Shown here: positions 25,735-34,211 of the stretch, piece after piece
How positions within the stretch are numbered: position 1 is the first letter of the stretch
Layout: every line of letters begins with the position of its first letter
Source: AG25 sp035517615
GTDB lineage: Bacteria; Gemmatimonadota; Gemmatimonadetes; Gemmatimonadales; GWC2-71-9
DNA length: 64,000 nucleotides
Direction of reading: 5' to 3'
NCBI GenBank assembly: GCA_035517615.1
Contig: DATIYM010000060.1
Span: 1 to 64,000, forward strand
Program-made: the position numbers and the translations under genes
Notes under the pieces: generated by a model
What the model was told of the DNA's origin: nothing
What the model saw: the letters and a program-made list of their open reading frames with translations, nothing else
The model's database searches: none

Positions 25735-27423
25735 GTGGACTTCGTTCTTGCCCTGCATAGTCATCTCCCCTATGTCCTGAACCACGGCCGCTGGCCGCAT
25801 GGAAGCGACTGGTTGTGCGAAGCGGCGCTCGATACCTACCTGCCGCTGATAGACGTGCTCCAGGGACTCGCGCGTGACGACATCGCGGCGCCGATCACGA
25901 TTGGCTTCACGCCGGTCCTCGCGAATCAGCTGACCAGCTCGACCTTTGCCGACGAGATGGAGGCATTTTTCGGCCAGCGCCTCGCGGCGTGCGAGGAGGC
26001 GCCAGCCTCGCTCGCGGGAACCGGGGACTCGCATTTGCTGCCGCTCGTGGGATACTGGCGGTCGCGGTTTTGCCGGTTGCAGACGCTGTTTCATGACCTG
26101 GACCGGGATATCACGGCGGCGTTTCGCAGTCTCGAGCAGCAGGGTCGGCTCGAGATCATCGGGTCAGCCGCGACGCACGGGTATACGCCGCTGCTCGGCC
26201 GCGACGAGAGCATCCGCCTGCAGTTCGCGGTTGGCGCGCGGGAACACCGCCGGATCTTCGGGCGTGCGCCCGTCGGATGCTGGCTCCCCGAGTGCGCGTA
26301 CCGCCCGCACGGGCGCTGGACCGCTGGTGGTCCCGAACGGGCCCGCCCCCGTCCGGGTACCGAGGAATTCCTGCAAGCGGCCGGATTCCGGTATTTCTTC
26401 ACCGACGCGCACCTGGCGCATGCCGGGAGCGCGCTCGGGACCTACGCTGAGGTCCCGCTCGGTGCCGAGCGCTTCGACGCCGAGCGTCACGAGGAGCCTG
26501 CCTCCCCCGGGGGGAGCGCCGAGCGCTCGCCGTACCGGCCGTACCGGATCGCCTCTACGCGCAAGCCCAGCTCGGTCGCGGCGCTGGTGCGCGATCCGCT
26601 CTCGTCGATGCGCATCTGGAGCCGTCATCATGGCTACCCGGGCGACGAGTGGTATCTCGAGTTTCACAAGATCCGCTGGCCTGGCGGCCTGCGGTTCTGG
26701 CGAGTCAGCACGGCGAACTCGGATCTTGGCGCAAAGCAGCAATACGATCCGGGCCAGGCGGAGCGGAAGGCCATCGATCATGCCGCGCACTTCGCGCATC
26801 TCGTGAGCACGCTGCCTGTAACCCGGGCGGATGGGGTGGGGGTGGTGACGGCTCCCTTCGACACGGAGCTGTTTGGGCATTGGTGGTTCGAAGGCGTGGA
26901 TTTCCTCGGAGCCGTTTATCGCAGCCTTGCCGCGCAGCGTGGGACGGGCGTCAAGCCCGTGACTGGAAGCACCGCGTTGCGGGACGATCCCGCCACCACC
27001 CGGCTGCGCCTCGCGGAAGGGTCCTGGGGCGCGAACGGCGACCACAGTATGTGGATGAACGATCGCACCGCCTGGACGTGGCAGCGGCTCTGGCCGCTGG
27101 AGGATGCGTTCTGGAGCACGGCGCGTGAACTGCTCAACGTTGCCGCCGCCCGGCCCGCGCTCGCGCAGGCGGCGCGCGAGCTGTTGCTCGCGCAGGCCTC
27201 CGACTGGCAATTCATCATCTCGACTGGCGTCGTGGCGGATTACGGGGAGCGCCGGTTCCGCGGCCACTGTCACGATGCCGAGCAGCTGATCGCCCTGCTC
27301 GCCGGCTCGACGCGCGATCCCTCCGCGCTCGAGACCGCGAACGCGCGCGCAGAAGAGCTGGCGCGGCGCGACAACGTGTTCCCCGACATTCTCGAGAGCG
27401 TCGCGGCGGTTTTGCACGACTGA
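25735..27423 (+). CDS. GH57 glycogen-branching enzyme (DUF1957 type)
   Basis: The start is a GTG at 25735 just after the AGAGG at 25724-25728; it gives MDFVLALHSHLPYVLNHGRW, the typical GH57 opening. Catalytic residues are visible: the nucleophile Glu in CWLPECAYRP and the acid/base Asp in APFDTELFGHWWFEG. The helical C-terminal region (about 390-560) is of the DUF1957 kind found in GH57 1,4-alpha-glucan branching enzymes. It would introduce alpha-1,6 branches into the chains made by the preceding synthase. The 562 residues fit the family. Confidence 0.88.
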   Translation: MDFVLALHSHLPYVLNHGRWPHGSDWLCEAALDTYLPLIDVLQGLARDDIAAPITIGFTPVLANQLTSSTFADEMEAFFGQRLAACEEAPASLAGTGDSHLLPLVGYWRSRFCRLQTLFHDLDRDITAAFRSLEQQGRLEIIGSAATHGYTPLLGRDESIRLQFAVGAREHRRIFGRAPVGCWLPECAYRPHGRWTAGGPERARPRPGTEEFLQAAGFRYFFTDAHLAHAGSALGTYAEVPLGAERFDAERHEEPASPGGSAERSPYRPYRIASTRKPSSVAALVRDPLSSMRIWSRHHGYPGDEWYLEFHKIRWPGGLRFWRVSTANSDLGAKQQYDPGQAERKAIDHAAHFAHLVSTLPVTRADGVGVVTAPFDTELFGHWWFEGVDFLGAVYRSLAAQRGTGVKPVTGSTALRDDPATTRLRLAEGSWGANGDHSMWMNDRTAWTWQRLWPLEDAFWSTARELLNVAAARPALAQAARELLLAQASDWQFIISTGVVADYGERRFRGHCHDAEQLIALLAGSTRDPSALETANARAEELARRDNVFPDILESVAAVLHD

Positions 27424-27425
27424 TC

Positions 27426-29462
27426 ATGAAGTCGCGGTCGATCGTGATCCACGGCCACTTCTACCAGCCGCCGCGAGAGGACCCGTGGCTCGAAGAGCTG
27501 GAGCGCGAGGCCAGCGCCGCACCGTTCCACGACTGGAACGAGCGCATCGAGCAGGAATGTTATCGCGCCGTCGTGGCCGCGCGCACGTATGACGCGGACG
27601 GGCGCATCCGCGGGATCCTCAACACGCTCGAGCGAATCAGCTTCGACTACGGCCCGACGCTGCTCGAGTGGATGGAGCGCGAAGCGCCAGGCACCTACGC
27701 GAGCGTGCTCGCGGCGGATCGGGCCAGTCGCGCGCGGAGCCCGGGCGGTCATGGCAACGCGATCGCCTCACCGTACCATCACATCATTCTCCCGTTGAGT
27801 CCGCGACGGGAGAAGGTCACCGAAGTGCGCTGGGGGATCGCCGATTTTCGCCGTCGCTTCGGCCGCGAGCCCGTTGGATTCTGGCTGCCCGAGACGGCAG
27901 TAGACGATGAGACGCTCGACGTCGTGGCGAGCGAGGGCATTCGCTACACCATTGTCGCGCCGCACCAGGTAAAGGGTGCGCCGCACGGCGGACGGGCGGG
28001 TCGCTATCGCACGCGCGCTGGCCACGAGATTGCCTTGTTCGCGTATGACGGCGGGATTTCACACGACGTGGCGTTCGGGCCGCTGCTGCGGGACAGCCGG
28101 CAATGGCTCGCCCGGCTCACCGCGGCCGATCCGGCGATCGAGGTCCTGTCGCTCGCCACGGACGGCGAGACCTTTGGCCACCATCATCGCTTCGGCGAAA
28201 TCGCGCTCGCCTGGCTCTTGACGGAGATCGAGCGTCATCCGGGATACGCGGTCGAGAATTTTTCGGCTGCGCTCGAGCGCTATCCGGCCACGAAGGACGT
28301 GCAGCTCGTGGAGCCCAGCTCCTGGAGCTGCGTGCACGGGATCGAGCGGTGGCGGTCGGATTGCGGCTGCAGAATCGCGCCGCAGCGCCCGACGCAGCAA
28401 GCGTGGCGGGCGCCGTTGCGTCAGGGACTCGACTCCCTCGCCGCCGAGCTGCACGCCCAATTCGAACGCGAGGGCGCGCGGCTGTTTCGCGACTGCTGGG
28501 CCGCTCGCGAGGCGTACGGGACGGTGGTCGCGAGTGCGCCCGATGCGATTGCCGGGTTCGTGGCGACACAGCTCGAAGGCACGCTCGACGCGCGGCAAAC
28601 AGTGCGTGCCCGAGAACTGCTCGAGATGGAGCGCAACACGCTGCGCATGTTCACCTCTTGCGGCTGGTTCTTCGATGACCTGGCCGGCCTCGAGCCGTTG
28701 CAGGTGCTGCGCTATGCCGCCCGCGCAATCGAGCTTGCCGGTCCCGATGCGGCCCCAGGGCTCGAGGCGGGTCTGCTGCGCCACCTCGCGGACGCGCAGA
28801 GCAACGACCCGGACGCCGGGACGGGAGACCGCGTATATCGCGAGCGCATCAAGCCGCGCATCGCACCGGTGCTGCGCATCGCGGCGGGCAGCGTTGCCGC
28901 CGCGCGCCTCGCGCCCGCCGACCCGAGCGCAGCGACTCGTTGCTACGACGTGCGGGATCAGGACGGCACGGTGCACGTTCTCCATTGCCGGACGGGGCGC
29001 GAAGCGCTGTGTCACGTTGAGGGACCGAGCGAGGCCACGATCCGCCTCACGCTCAGGGCCGCGCTCGCGAATGGAGGTCCCCCATCGACGCTTGGACTCT
29101 CCCAACTTCCGGAGCGGGCGCGTAACGCCGTGAAGGCCGCGCTTCGGCGCGCGCTGGTCGAGCGCAGGCTTCCCGCGGACCTCCGTGAGGGGGTGGACGA
29201 GGGCCGGATTGATCTGCCAAACGCCACCGCCCGGGCGCTCGAGCACGCCGTCGCGGCGCTGGCGGCGGATCAGTCGGTGGCGGCGGTCGAAGCCGTGATC
29301 GATCTTGCGGACCTGCTCGAACTCGAGGGAGAGTCGGTGCCGTTCGACGCACAGACGCGGCTGTATCACGTGCGATCATCGCTGGGCCCGGAGCTTGGGG
29401 GGCGTCTCGACGCGGCGGCCTGGCGATTGGGATTCGCGAAGCACCTCGGAGGGGACGACTAG
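27426..29462 (+). CDS. GH57-like glycoside hydrolase with DUF3536
   Basis: This 678-residue protein begins SIVIHGHFYQPPREDPWLEE, the opening of the DUF3536 branch of GH57. The conserved Glu is in VGFWLPETAVDDETLD and the conserved Asp in LATDGETFGHHHRFGE. The C-terminal half (about 290-670) is mostly helical and corresponds to DUF3536. Family members are annotated as alpha-amylase-like but the substrate has not been settled to my knowledge. Its place between two other GH57 genes argues for alpha-glucan. Confidence 0.85.
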   Translation: MKSRSIVIHGHFYQPPREDPWLEELEREASAAPFHDWNERIEQECYRAVVAARTYDADGRIRGILNTLERISFDYGPTLLEWMEREAPGTYASVLAADRASRARSPGGHGNAIASPYHHIILPLSPRREKVTEVRWGIADFRRRFGREPVGFWLPETAVDDETLDVVASEGIRYTIVAPHQVKGAPHGGRAGRYRTRAGHEIALFAYDGGISHDVAFGPLLRDSRQWLARLTAADPAIEVLSLATDGETFGHHHRFGEIALAWLLTEIERHPGYAVENFSAALERYPATKDVQLVEPSSWSCVHGIERWRSDCGCRIAPQRPTQQAWRAPLRQGLDSLAAELHAQFEREGARLFRDCWAAREAYGTVVASAPDAIAGFVATQLEGTLDARQTVRARELLEMERNTLRMFTSCGWFFDDLAGLEPLQVLRYAARAIELAGPDAAPGLEAGLLRHLADAQSNDPDAGTGDRVYRERIKPRIAPVLRIAAGSVAAARLAPADPSAATRCYDVRDQDGTVHVLHCRTGREALCHVEGPSEATIRLTLRAALANGGPPSTLGLSQLPERARNAVKAALRRALVERRLPADLREGVDEGRIDLPNATARALEHAVAALAADQSVAAVEAVIDLADLLELEGESVPFDAQTRLYHVRSSLGPELGGRLDAAAWRLGFAKHLGGDD

Positions 29463-29463
29463 C

Positions 29464-31398
29464 CTGGATCCGCTGCGATTCGTGTTTGGCGTCCACTTTC
29501 ACCAGCCGGTGGGCAACTTCGATCACGTGTTCGAGCAGCACGTCCGTGACGTGTACCGGCCGTTTCTCGAGCGCCTGCGCGAACGCCATTTCTTCCCGAT
29601 CTCACTCCACATTTCCGGCCCGCTGATCGAGTGGCTCGAGTCGCACGACCCGGCATATCTGGATTCCCTGGCCGAGCTCGCTCGAGCCGGGCATCTCGAG
29701 ATGCTGCTTTCGGGTTTTTACGAGCCCGTGTTGGCGTCGCTGCCGCGCGCCGACAGGAGCGAGCAGATCGGGTGGATGCGCGAGAAGCTGGAGCAGCGGT
29801 TTGGCGTCAGGCCACGCGGCCTGTGGCTCACCGAGCGCGTGTGGGAGCCGGAACTGGCAGCAGATTTGGCGCAGTCAGGTGTCGGGTTTGTGCTGGTCGA
29901 TGACCGGCACTTCCTCGTGAACGGGTTCGAACGCCGCAAGCTGCACCAGCCGTTCTGGACGGAAAGCGACGACCAGCGCGTCGCCTTGTTCCCGATCGAC
30001 GAGCGGCTGCGCTACCTCGTGCCGTTCCAGCCACCGGAAGCCACCGCGCAGTACCTGCGGGAGCTGCGCGGCGCCGGTCAACGGCTTGCGGTACTCGTGG
30101 ATGATGGCGAGAAGTTCGGCGGCTGGCCCGGAACCAAGGAATGGGTGTACGAGCGCAACTGGATCGGGCGGTTTCTCGACACGATGCGCGAGCTGTTCGA
30201 GTCCGGAGAAGTGCGTCTCTCGACCCTGGGTGACGCGCTCGAGCACGTGCCGAGCGGCGGCATCGCCTATCTGCCCACCGCATCCTACCGCGAAATGGAA
30301 GCCTGGGCGCTGTTTCCCGGGGCAGCGACGCGGTTGGCCAGGCTCGAGCGCGATCTCGGCCCGGAGCGATCGAGCGGCCCCGATTCCGCGCTGCTCCGCG
30401 GCGCGCATTGGCGCAACTTTCTGGTCAAGTACTCCGAGTCGAATCGCCTGCACAAGAAAATGCAGGCGTTGTCGCTTCTGTCACGCAGCCGCGGCGATCC
30501 CGCGCCGGCGCGCCGCGCCATCGGTCGAGCGCAATGCAACGACGCCTACTGGCACGGAGTGTTCGGCGGGCTGTACCTGCCGCACCTCCGTTCGGCGCTG
30601 TGGCGGCAGCTCGCGATCGCCGAGCGGGCGCTGCGCGTGGATGAGCCGCTCGCCATCGAACGGCGCGATATCGACGCCGATGGCGCCGAGGAGCTGTGGA
30701 TTCATTCCCCACGATTCTCGGCGATCGTGAGCCCCGAACGGGGCCTCGGGATCGAGGAATACACGCGCTTCGAGTCAGGCTTGAATTATGCCGACGTGCT
30801 CACGCGCAGACGCGAGGCGTATCACGAGCTTGCCGTCGCGGACGCGAATGGCACGGCGCACCCCGGAGGAACGGAGGGAGATCAGGCGCCGAGCATCCAC
30901 GATATCGAAAAGGGCGTGCGGCTCGATCGGCTGCCGGCGGTGGATTTGAATGTGCGCGCGCTCGTCGTGCCTCGGATTATCCCGGCCGCGCTCGATGTCG
31001 AAGCGTACGCGCGGGCCGAGTACGTTCCCCTCGCGTCGTGGGCCGATGTGCGCTTCGCGCTCGAGGTCAGCAGTGAACGGAAGGTGATTACCATTGTCGG
31101 TCGCGCGACCACGCCCGTGCCGCTCGAGGTCAAGCTGCAGTTTACGGCGGACGGCCTCACCCAAATTTCGTATCGCTGGGACTCCCGCGATCTCGATGCC
31201 GACGCGGTATTTGCACCCGAGCTGTCGCTGGCGCACCCGCTCGATGTCCAGCACCCGGGAACGAACGACGTGTGGGCGTACGACATCGCGACCGTCGCCA
31301 AGTCGGAGCGGGGGTTGGATGAAACGATACAGGGCCGTTCGCTCACACCGCGCTGGGCGTGCAGTGGCGGTACTGCGATGCTCGTGTGGAAAGTGTGA
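29464..31398 (+). CDS. GH57 4-alpha-glucanotransferase / alpha-amylase (DUF1925-DUF1926)
   Basis: The protein starts LDPLRFVFGVHFHQPVGNFD, exactly where family members start, but the first codon is CTG at 29464, nine bases after GGAGGGG; no ATG, GTG or TTG is available before the catalytic domain, so CTG initiation is likely. The nucleophile Glu is in LWLTERVWEPELAADL and the acid/base Asp in LAVLVDDGEKFGGWPGT, both as in the 4-alpha-glucanotransferase of Thermococcus litoralis. DUF1925-like and DUF1926-like beta domains follow at about 300-640. Expected action: moves maltodextrin chains during glycogen turnover. About 644 residues, normal length. Confidence 0.88.
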   Translation: MDPLRFVFGVHFHQPVGNFDHVFEQHVRDVYRPFLERLRERHFFPISLHISGPLIEWLESHDPAYLDSLAELARAGHLEMLLSGFYEPVLASLPRADRSEQIGWMREKLEQRFGVRPRGLWLTERVWEPELAADLAQSGVGFVLVDDRHFLVNGFERRKLHQPFWTESDDQRVALFPIDERLRYLVPFQPPEATAQYLRELRGAGQRLAVLVDDGEKFGGWPGTKEWVYERNWIGRFLDTMRELFESGEVRLSTLGDALEHVPSGGIAYLPTASYREMEAWALFPGAATRLARLERDLGPERSSGPDSALLRGAHWRNFLVKYSESNRLHKKMQALSLLSRSRGDPAPARRAIGRAQCNDAYWHGVFGGLYLPHLRSALWRQLAIAERALRVDEPLAIERRDIDADGAEELWIHSPRFSAIVSPERGLGIEEYTRFESGLNYADVLTRRREAYHELAVADANGTAHPGGTEGDQAPSIHDIEKGVRLDRLPAVDLNVRALVVPRIIPAALDVEAYARAEYVPLASWADVRFALEVSSERKVITIVGRATTPVPLEVKLQFTADGLTQISYRWDSRDLDADAVFAPELSLAHPLDVQHPGTNDVWAYDIATVAKSERGLDETIQGRSLTPRWACSGGTAMLVWKV

Positions 31399-31529
31399 TG
31401 CGATCTAGCGGCGCACGGCGCCGTCACCTAAGTTAACGCGGTTGGAACGTTCCCCGAGAATCGGGTATACAGATCTTGCGTTGACGGTGCTTTGAGGTCG
31501 TCTTCAGTCGAGGGGAAAGGGGCAAAGAG

Positions 31530-31949
31530 ATGCGCAACGTATCCACGCTTGGGGTGCGGCGTCTTTCCGCGGTGCTCGTTCTGCTTGGCGCGGCCGCATG
31601 CACGTCGGTTGGACCGGTGGACCACCCTGGCAGTTACATCAGTTCCAAGCAGCCGCACTCGATTTGGCTCACCAAGAACAACCGCTCGGTGGTCAAGGTC
31701 GACGGCCCGCGCATGCTCGGCGATACGGTCATCGGCTCCGTCGGCGGTGAGTACACGGAAATTCCGCTGACGGAGGTCACGCGCGCCGCGGTCGAGCAAC
31801 AGGACAAGGGCAAGACCATCATCGCGGCCACCCTGGGCGGTGCGGCGCTTGTGGGCGCGATGGTCGTCATCTTCTCGCATTCGGGGAGCGGTTCCAACAG
31901 CGTAACCCAGACGCAAGAAGACACGATGACGCTGGCGCATCAGTTCTAG
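31530..31949 (+). CDS. Small lipoprotein of the five-member paralogue family (copy 2)
   Basis: This 139-residue protein has a signal peptide with lipobox GAAAC. The core reads SIWLTKNNRSVVKVDGPRML, then GDTVIGSVGGEYTEIPLTEV, then a KT-led hydrophobic stretch (IIAATLGGAALVGAMVVIF), then a polar tail with SGSGSNSV and TMTLAH. It is nearly identical in plan and in long segments to the copy at 40282-40680. A strong terminator follows it. The upstream 130 bp contain a 10-bp palindrome GGAACGTTCC at 31444-31453, a possible operator. Confidence 0.8.
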   Translation: MRNVSTLGVRRLSAVLVLLGAAACTSVGPVDHPGSYISSKQPHSIWLTKNNRSVVKVDGPRMLGDTVIGSVGGEYTEIPLTEVTRAAVEQQDKGKTIIAATLGGAALVGAMVVIFSHSGSGSNSVTQTQEDTMTLAHQF

Positions 31950-31964
31950 GCGACTCTTCCGCAG

Positions 31965-33164
31965 CTATGTTCCGGCCCCGGTGATGTCACCGGGGCTTTG
32001 TTTTTTTGTTAACCGGTCAGCCACGAGGAAGAATGGAATAGCGGCCAGCTCGAGCGCCACGGCCGCCGCAACGGTCGCGCCGATCGAGTGGTCGTATAGC
32101 CACCCCAAGAGCGCGCTGCCCAAAAACCAGAACACCACGTACCCGGCCGTAAACACGCCATACGCTGTCGCTCGCCGGTTGGACGCGACCAGCGGCGCGA
32201 TCGCCGCCGCCATGATCGATTCGTGGACTCCCATGCCGAGTCCCCAGATCGCCACTCCCCAGAGCGCAATCCAGCGGCCGCCGAGCAGTGCGAGCGGCGC
32301 GTACGCGGCTGACACGAGGGTGAGTGGCGCGAGCACCTTGATTCCCCCGCGGTCGAACATCCGGCCGAACACCAGGGATCCCGCGCCGCCCGTTCCCATG
32401 GCGACCGCGTAGAACACCGGGATCGTGGCGTCGCCGATGAACGCCGCTTGATGGAAATGGAACGCGATCAGCGGAAAATCCGCAAAACCGGCCGCGACCA
32501 ACGCCGCGCCCGCGAAGTACACCCAGAACGTCCGGGGGAGTGCACCCTGAGCGTTCACGTGGCGTTGCGATTCCATCTGCTCGGGACGCGGGTACAGCAC
32601 GCGCGCGATCACGAGCAGAGTCAGCGTGCAGAGCGCGGGTATCGCGAGGACCGAGAACGCGAGTCGATAATCCGCGCTCCCCGTCAGCACGAGTGCCATG
32701 ATGAGCGGTCCGACCAATGCTCCGAACTGATCGAGCCCTTCGTGCAGGCCGAACGCCCAACCGTAGCCGCCCATTTCCCCGCCCGCGTGTGACAGCATCA
32801 CATCTCGCGGTGGATTGCGCGTCGCCCTTCCGATCCGCTCGAGCACGAGCAACGCCACGGCGGCGGGCCAGCTGCGCGCCAGCGCGAGGGCGGGAACGGC
32901 GAGCATCTGGATCACATATCCCGTGATCGTGATGGGCCAGTACGCTTTGGTGCGGTCGGCCAGCGGGCCTGAAAACAGCCGGAAGCCGTACCCGGCCAGC
33001 TCGCCGAACCCGCTCGCGGTGCCGACGATCGCGCCGCTCGCCCCAAGCACGGCCAGAAACGGTCCTGCAATCCCTCGGGCTCCCTCGTACACAAAGTCGG
33101 CGAAGAAGCTCATGATGCCCACAAGCAAAACGAACTGGAGGGCCTGGCGTCTCTTGTCGCGCAT
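31965..33164 (-). CDS. MFS transporter
   Basis: This 399-residue protein has about 12 hydrophobic spans. The N-terminal half has MSFFADFVYEGARGIAGPFL and the loop 2-3 motif GPLADRTKAYWP (MFS motif A-like, G..aDR.+); the second half has SLVFGRMFDRGGIKVL, its repeat. A drug or metabolite proton antiporter is the likely class; the substrate cannot be told. The ATG at 33164 lies nine bases after a terminator T-run and has no clear ribosome site. Its last coding bases overlap the terminator of the convergent lipoprotein gene. A truncated copy of this gene lies at 33895-34143. Confidence 0.9.
   Translation of the reverse strand: MRDKRRQALQFVLLVGIMSFFADFVYEGARGIAGPFLAVLGASGAIVGTASGFGELAGYGFRLFSGPLADRTKAYWPITITGYVIQMLAVPALALARSWPAAVALLVLERIGRATRNPPRDVMLSHAGGEMGGYGWAFGLHEGLDQFGALVGPLIMALVLTGSADYRLAFSVLAIPALCTLTLLVIARVLYPRPEQMESQRHVNAQGALPRTFWVYFAGAALVAAGFADFPLIAFHFHQAAFIGDATIPVFYAVAMGTGGAGSLVFGRMFDRGGIKVLAPLTLVSAAYAPLALLGGRWIALWGVAIWGLGMGVHESIMAAAIAPLVASNRRATAYGVFTAGYVVFWFLGSALLGWLYDHSIGATVAAAVALELAAIPFFLVADRLTKKQSPGDITGAGT
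31975..32010 (+). terminator. Rho-independent terminator of the lipoprotein gene at 31530
   Basis: A perfect 10-bp inverted repeat, GCCCCGGTGA / TCACCGGGGC, is followed by TTTGTTTTTTTGTT. It lies inside the last codons of the convergent MFS gene, so the MFS C-terminus (SPGDITGAGT) is encoded by the hairpin. Confidence 0.92.
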
Positions 33165-33172
33165 CGGGTGGC

Positions 33173-33207
33173 AAAAAACTAAGGCTCCGGCTGGTTCACC
33201 GGAGCCT
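33173..33207 (-). terminator. Terminator or attenuator between lipoprotein copy 3 and the MFS gene
   Basis: A 9-bp stem AGGCTCCGG / CCGGAGCCT with an 8-base loop is followed on the minus strand by TAGTTTTTTG. It ends nine bases before the MFS start codon at 33164, so MFS expression requires read-through or a promoter hidden in the hairpin. Confidence 0.9.
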
Positions 33208-33232
33208 GTGTGTCGCCAAAATGGACGGACGC

Positions 33233-33673
33233 TCAGTCACACGGGATGCCCGCCCCGTAGAGCCCGTCGCGACAGAATTGTGACGTGCCCTGATGTTCGG
33301 CCTGATTGTACAGCGCGAACCACGCTCCAGCGAACCCGAGAACTCCAACGCCGATGGCAAGCCCCGTCTTCGTGGCCGAGTGCTGTTGCGCCTCGAGCTT
33401 CGAGACATCTTCCAAGGACAGCTCCTCGAATTGATGGATACCGTTCCACTGTTGCACGAAGCCCATCAACGTGTCGTCTTCGACGCGAGCACCGACCATG
33501 ATGAAGCTCGTGCCGTCGGGTCGCGTGACGCGCACGTTCTTGGGGTGCGCGTCGTCGAGGTACGAGGCTGGCTCCTTGACCCGAACCATCCCCGTGCATC
33601 CGGCGGCGGCGAGTACGAGCAAGACCGCGACGCTGTGCCAGTAATGTCGTGAGCTCAAGTATTGAGGAGGCAT
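33233..33673 (-). CDS. Small lipoprotein of the five-member paralogue family (copy 3)
   Basis: The chosen start is the ATG at 33673 (MPPQYLSSRHYWHSVAVLLV), which puts the signal peptide at the N-terminus and the lipobox at LAAAGC. Family elements are present in order: EPASYLDDAHPKNVRVTRPD, then VEDDTLMGFV (the GDTL motif changed to DDTL), then FEELSLEDVS, then KTGLAIGVGVLGFAGAWFAL. The C-terminus is polar with two Cys (FCRDGLYGAGIPCD). It lies upstream of the MFS gene with a terminator between them, the same arrangement as copy 4 and the MFS remnant. Confidence 0.8.
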   Translation of the reverse strand: MPPQYLSSRHYWHSVAVLLVLAAAGCTGMVRVKEPASYLDDAHPKNVRVTRPDGTSFIMVGARVEDDTLMGFVQQWNGIHQFEELSLEDVSKLEAQQHSATKTGLAIGVGVLGFAGAWFALYNQAEHQGTSQFCRDGLYGAGIPCD

Positions 33674-33894
33674 TCCTGATCCATTTCGATAGGCGTCGAA
33701 CTCTCCGGAGACTCGTGCGGGCGGTGCGAGGCGCTCACGGGTGTGCATGCGATCCCTCGGGCTGGGCGGTCTTCGTCATATTGTTATTCGTTATCGCCAT
33801 GCGAGACATATCTCAGGATTCAACCGCAGTCAATGCGCGGCGACTGCCTCCAGTAGCCCGAACGCGGCTGCTGTGCGATCGCGTTAGACGAGCG

Positions 33895-34143
33895 CTACGG
33901 AACGTTAGTGGTATGCGTGCAGACGCACACGTCGTCGAAGTCGCAGTCGCAATAGTTGACTCCCCCGAGGTGATTGCCGTTGCTCGCGCCGCTTGCGGTA
34001 CCGACGATCGCGCCGGTGGCACCGAGTACCGCGAGAAAGGGACCGGCGATCGCACGGCCCCCCTCGTACACGAAATCAGCGAAGAAGCTCAGGATCCCGA
34101 TGAGCAGGACGAAATGGAGGGCGCGACGTTTGGTGGCGTTCAT
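33895..34143 (-). pseudogene. Chimeric remnant: MFS N-terminus joined to a lipoprotein C-terminus
   Basis: From the ATG at 34143, residues 1 to about 52 (KRRALHFVLLIGILSFFADF and so on, ending GAIVGTASG) match the first 50 residues of the MFS gene at 31965-33164. After TASG the sequence becomes ASNGNHLGGVNYCDCDFDDV then CVC, which matches the end of the lipoprotein at 34212 (PCDCDFDEVCAC). The remaining eleven spans of the transporter are gone. The simplest reading is a deletion between tandem lipoprotein-MFS units that fused the start of one transporter to the end of another lipoprotein gene. A GAGG site is intact, so a short one-span Cys-rich peptide could still be made. Confidence 0.8.
33932..33951. 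repeat. 20-bp direct repeat shared with 34228-34247
   Basis: The 20-base stretch here, encoding part of the CDCDFD segment, is repeated perfectly at 34228-34247 in the lipoprotein gene at 34212. It marks the duplicated 3' end of a lipoprotein gene and supports the chimera interpretation. Confidence 0.85.
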
Positions 34144-34150
34144 GACCCTC

Positions 34151-34187
34151 AAAAAAAACTCAGCCCCGGTGCGAAGCCGGGGCTGAG
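34151..34187 (-). terminator. Terminator or attenuator between lipoprotein copy 4 and the MFS remnant
   Basis: A perfect 11-bp stem CTCAGCCCCGG / CCGGGGCTGAG with a 7-base loop is followed on the minus strand by eight T. The remnant ATG follows seven bases later after a GAGG site. This reproduces the layout at 33173-33207. Confidence 0.92.
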
Positions 34188-34211
34188 AATGTCAATGCTG
34201 CTAGCGGCAGG

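Noticed and set aside
31405..31425. GGCGC-ACG-GCGCC hairpin after the GH57 genes, considered as a terminator
   Set aside because: Five-bp stem with a three-base loop and no T-run following.
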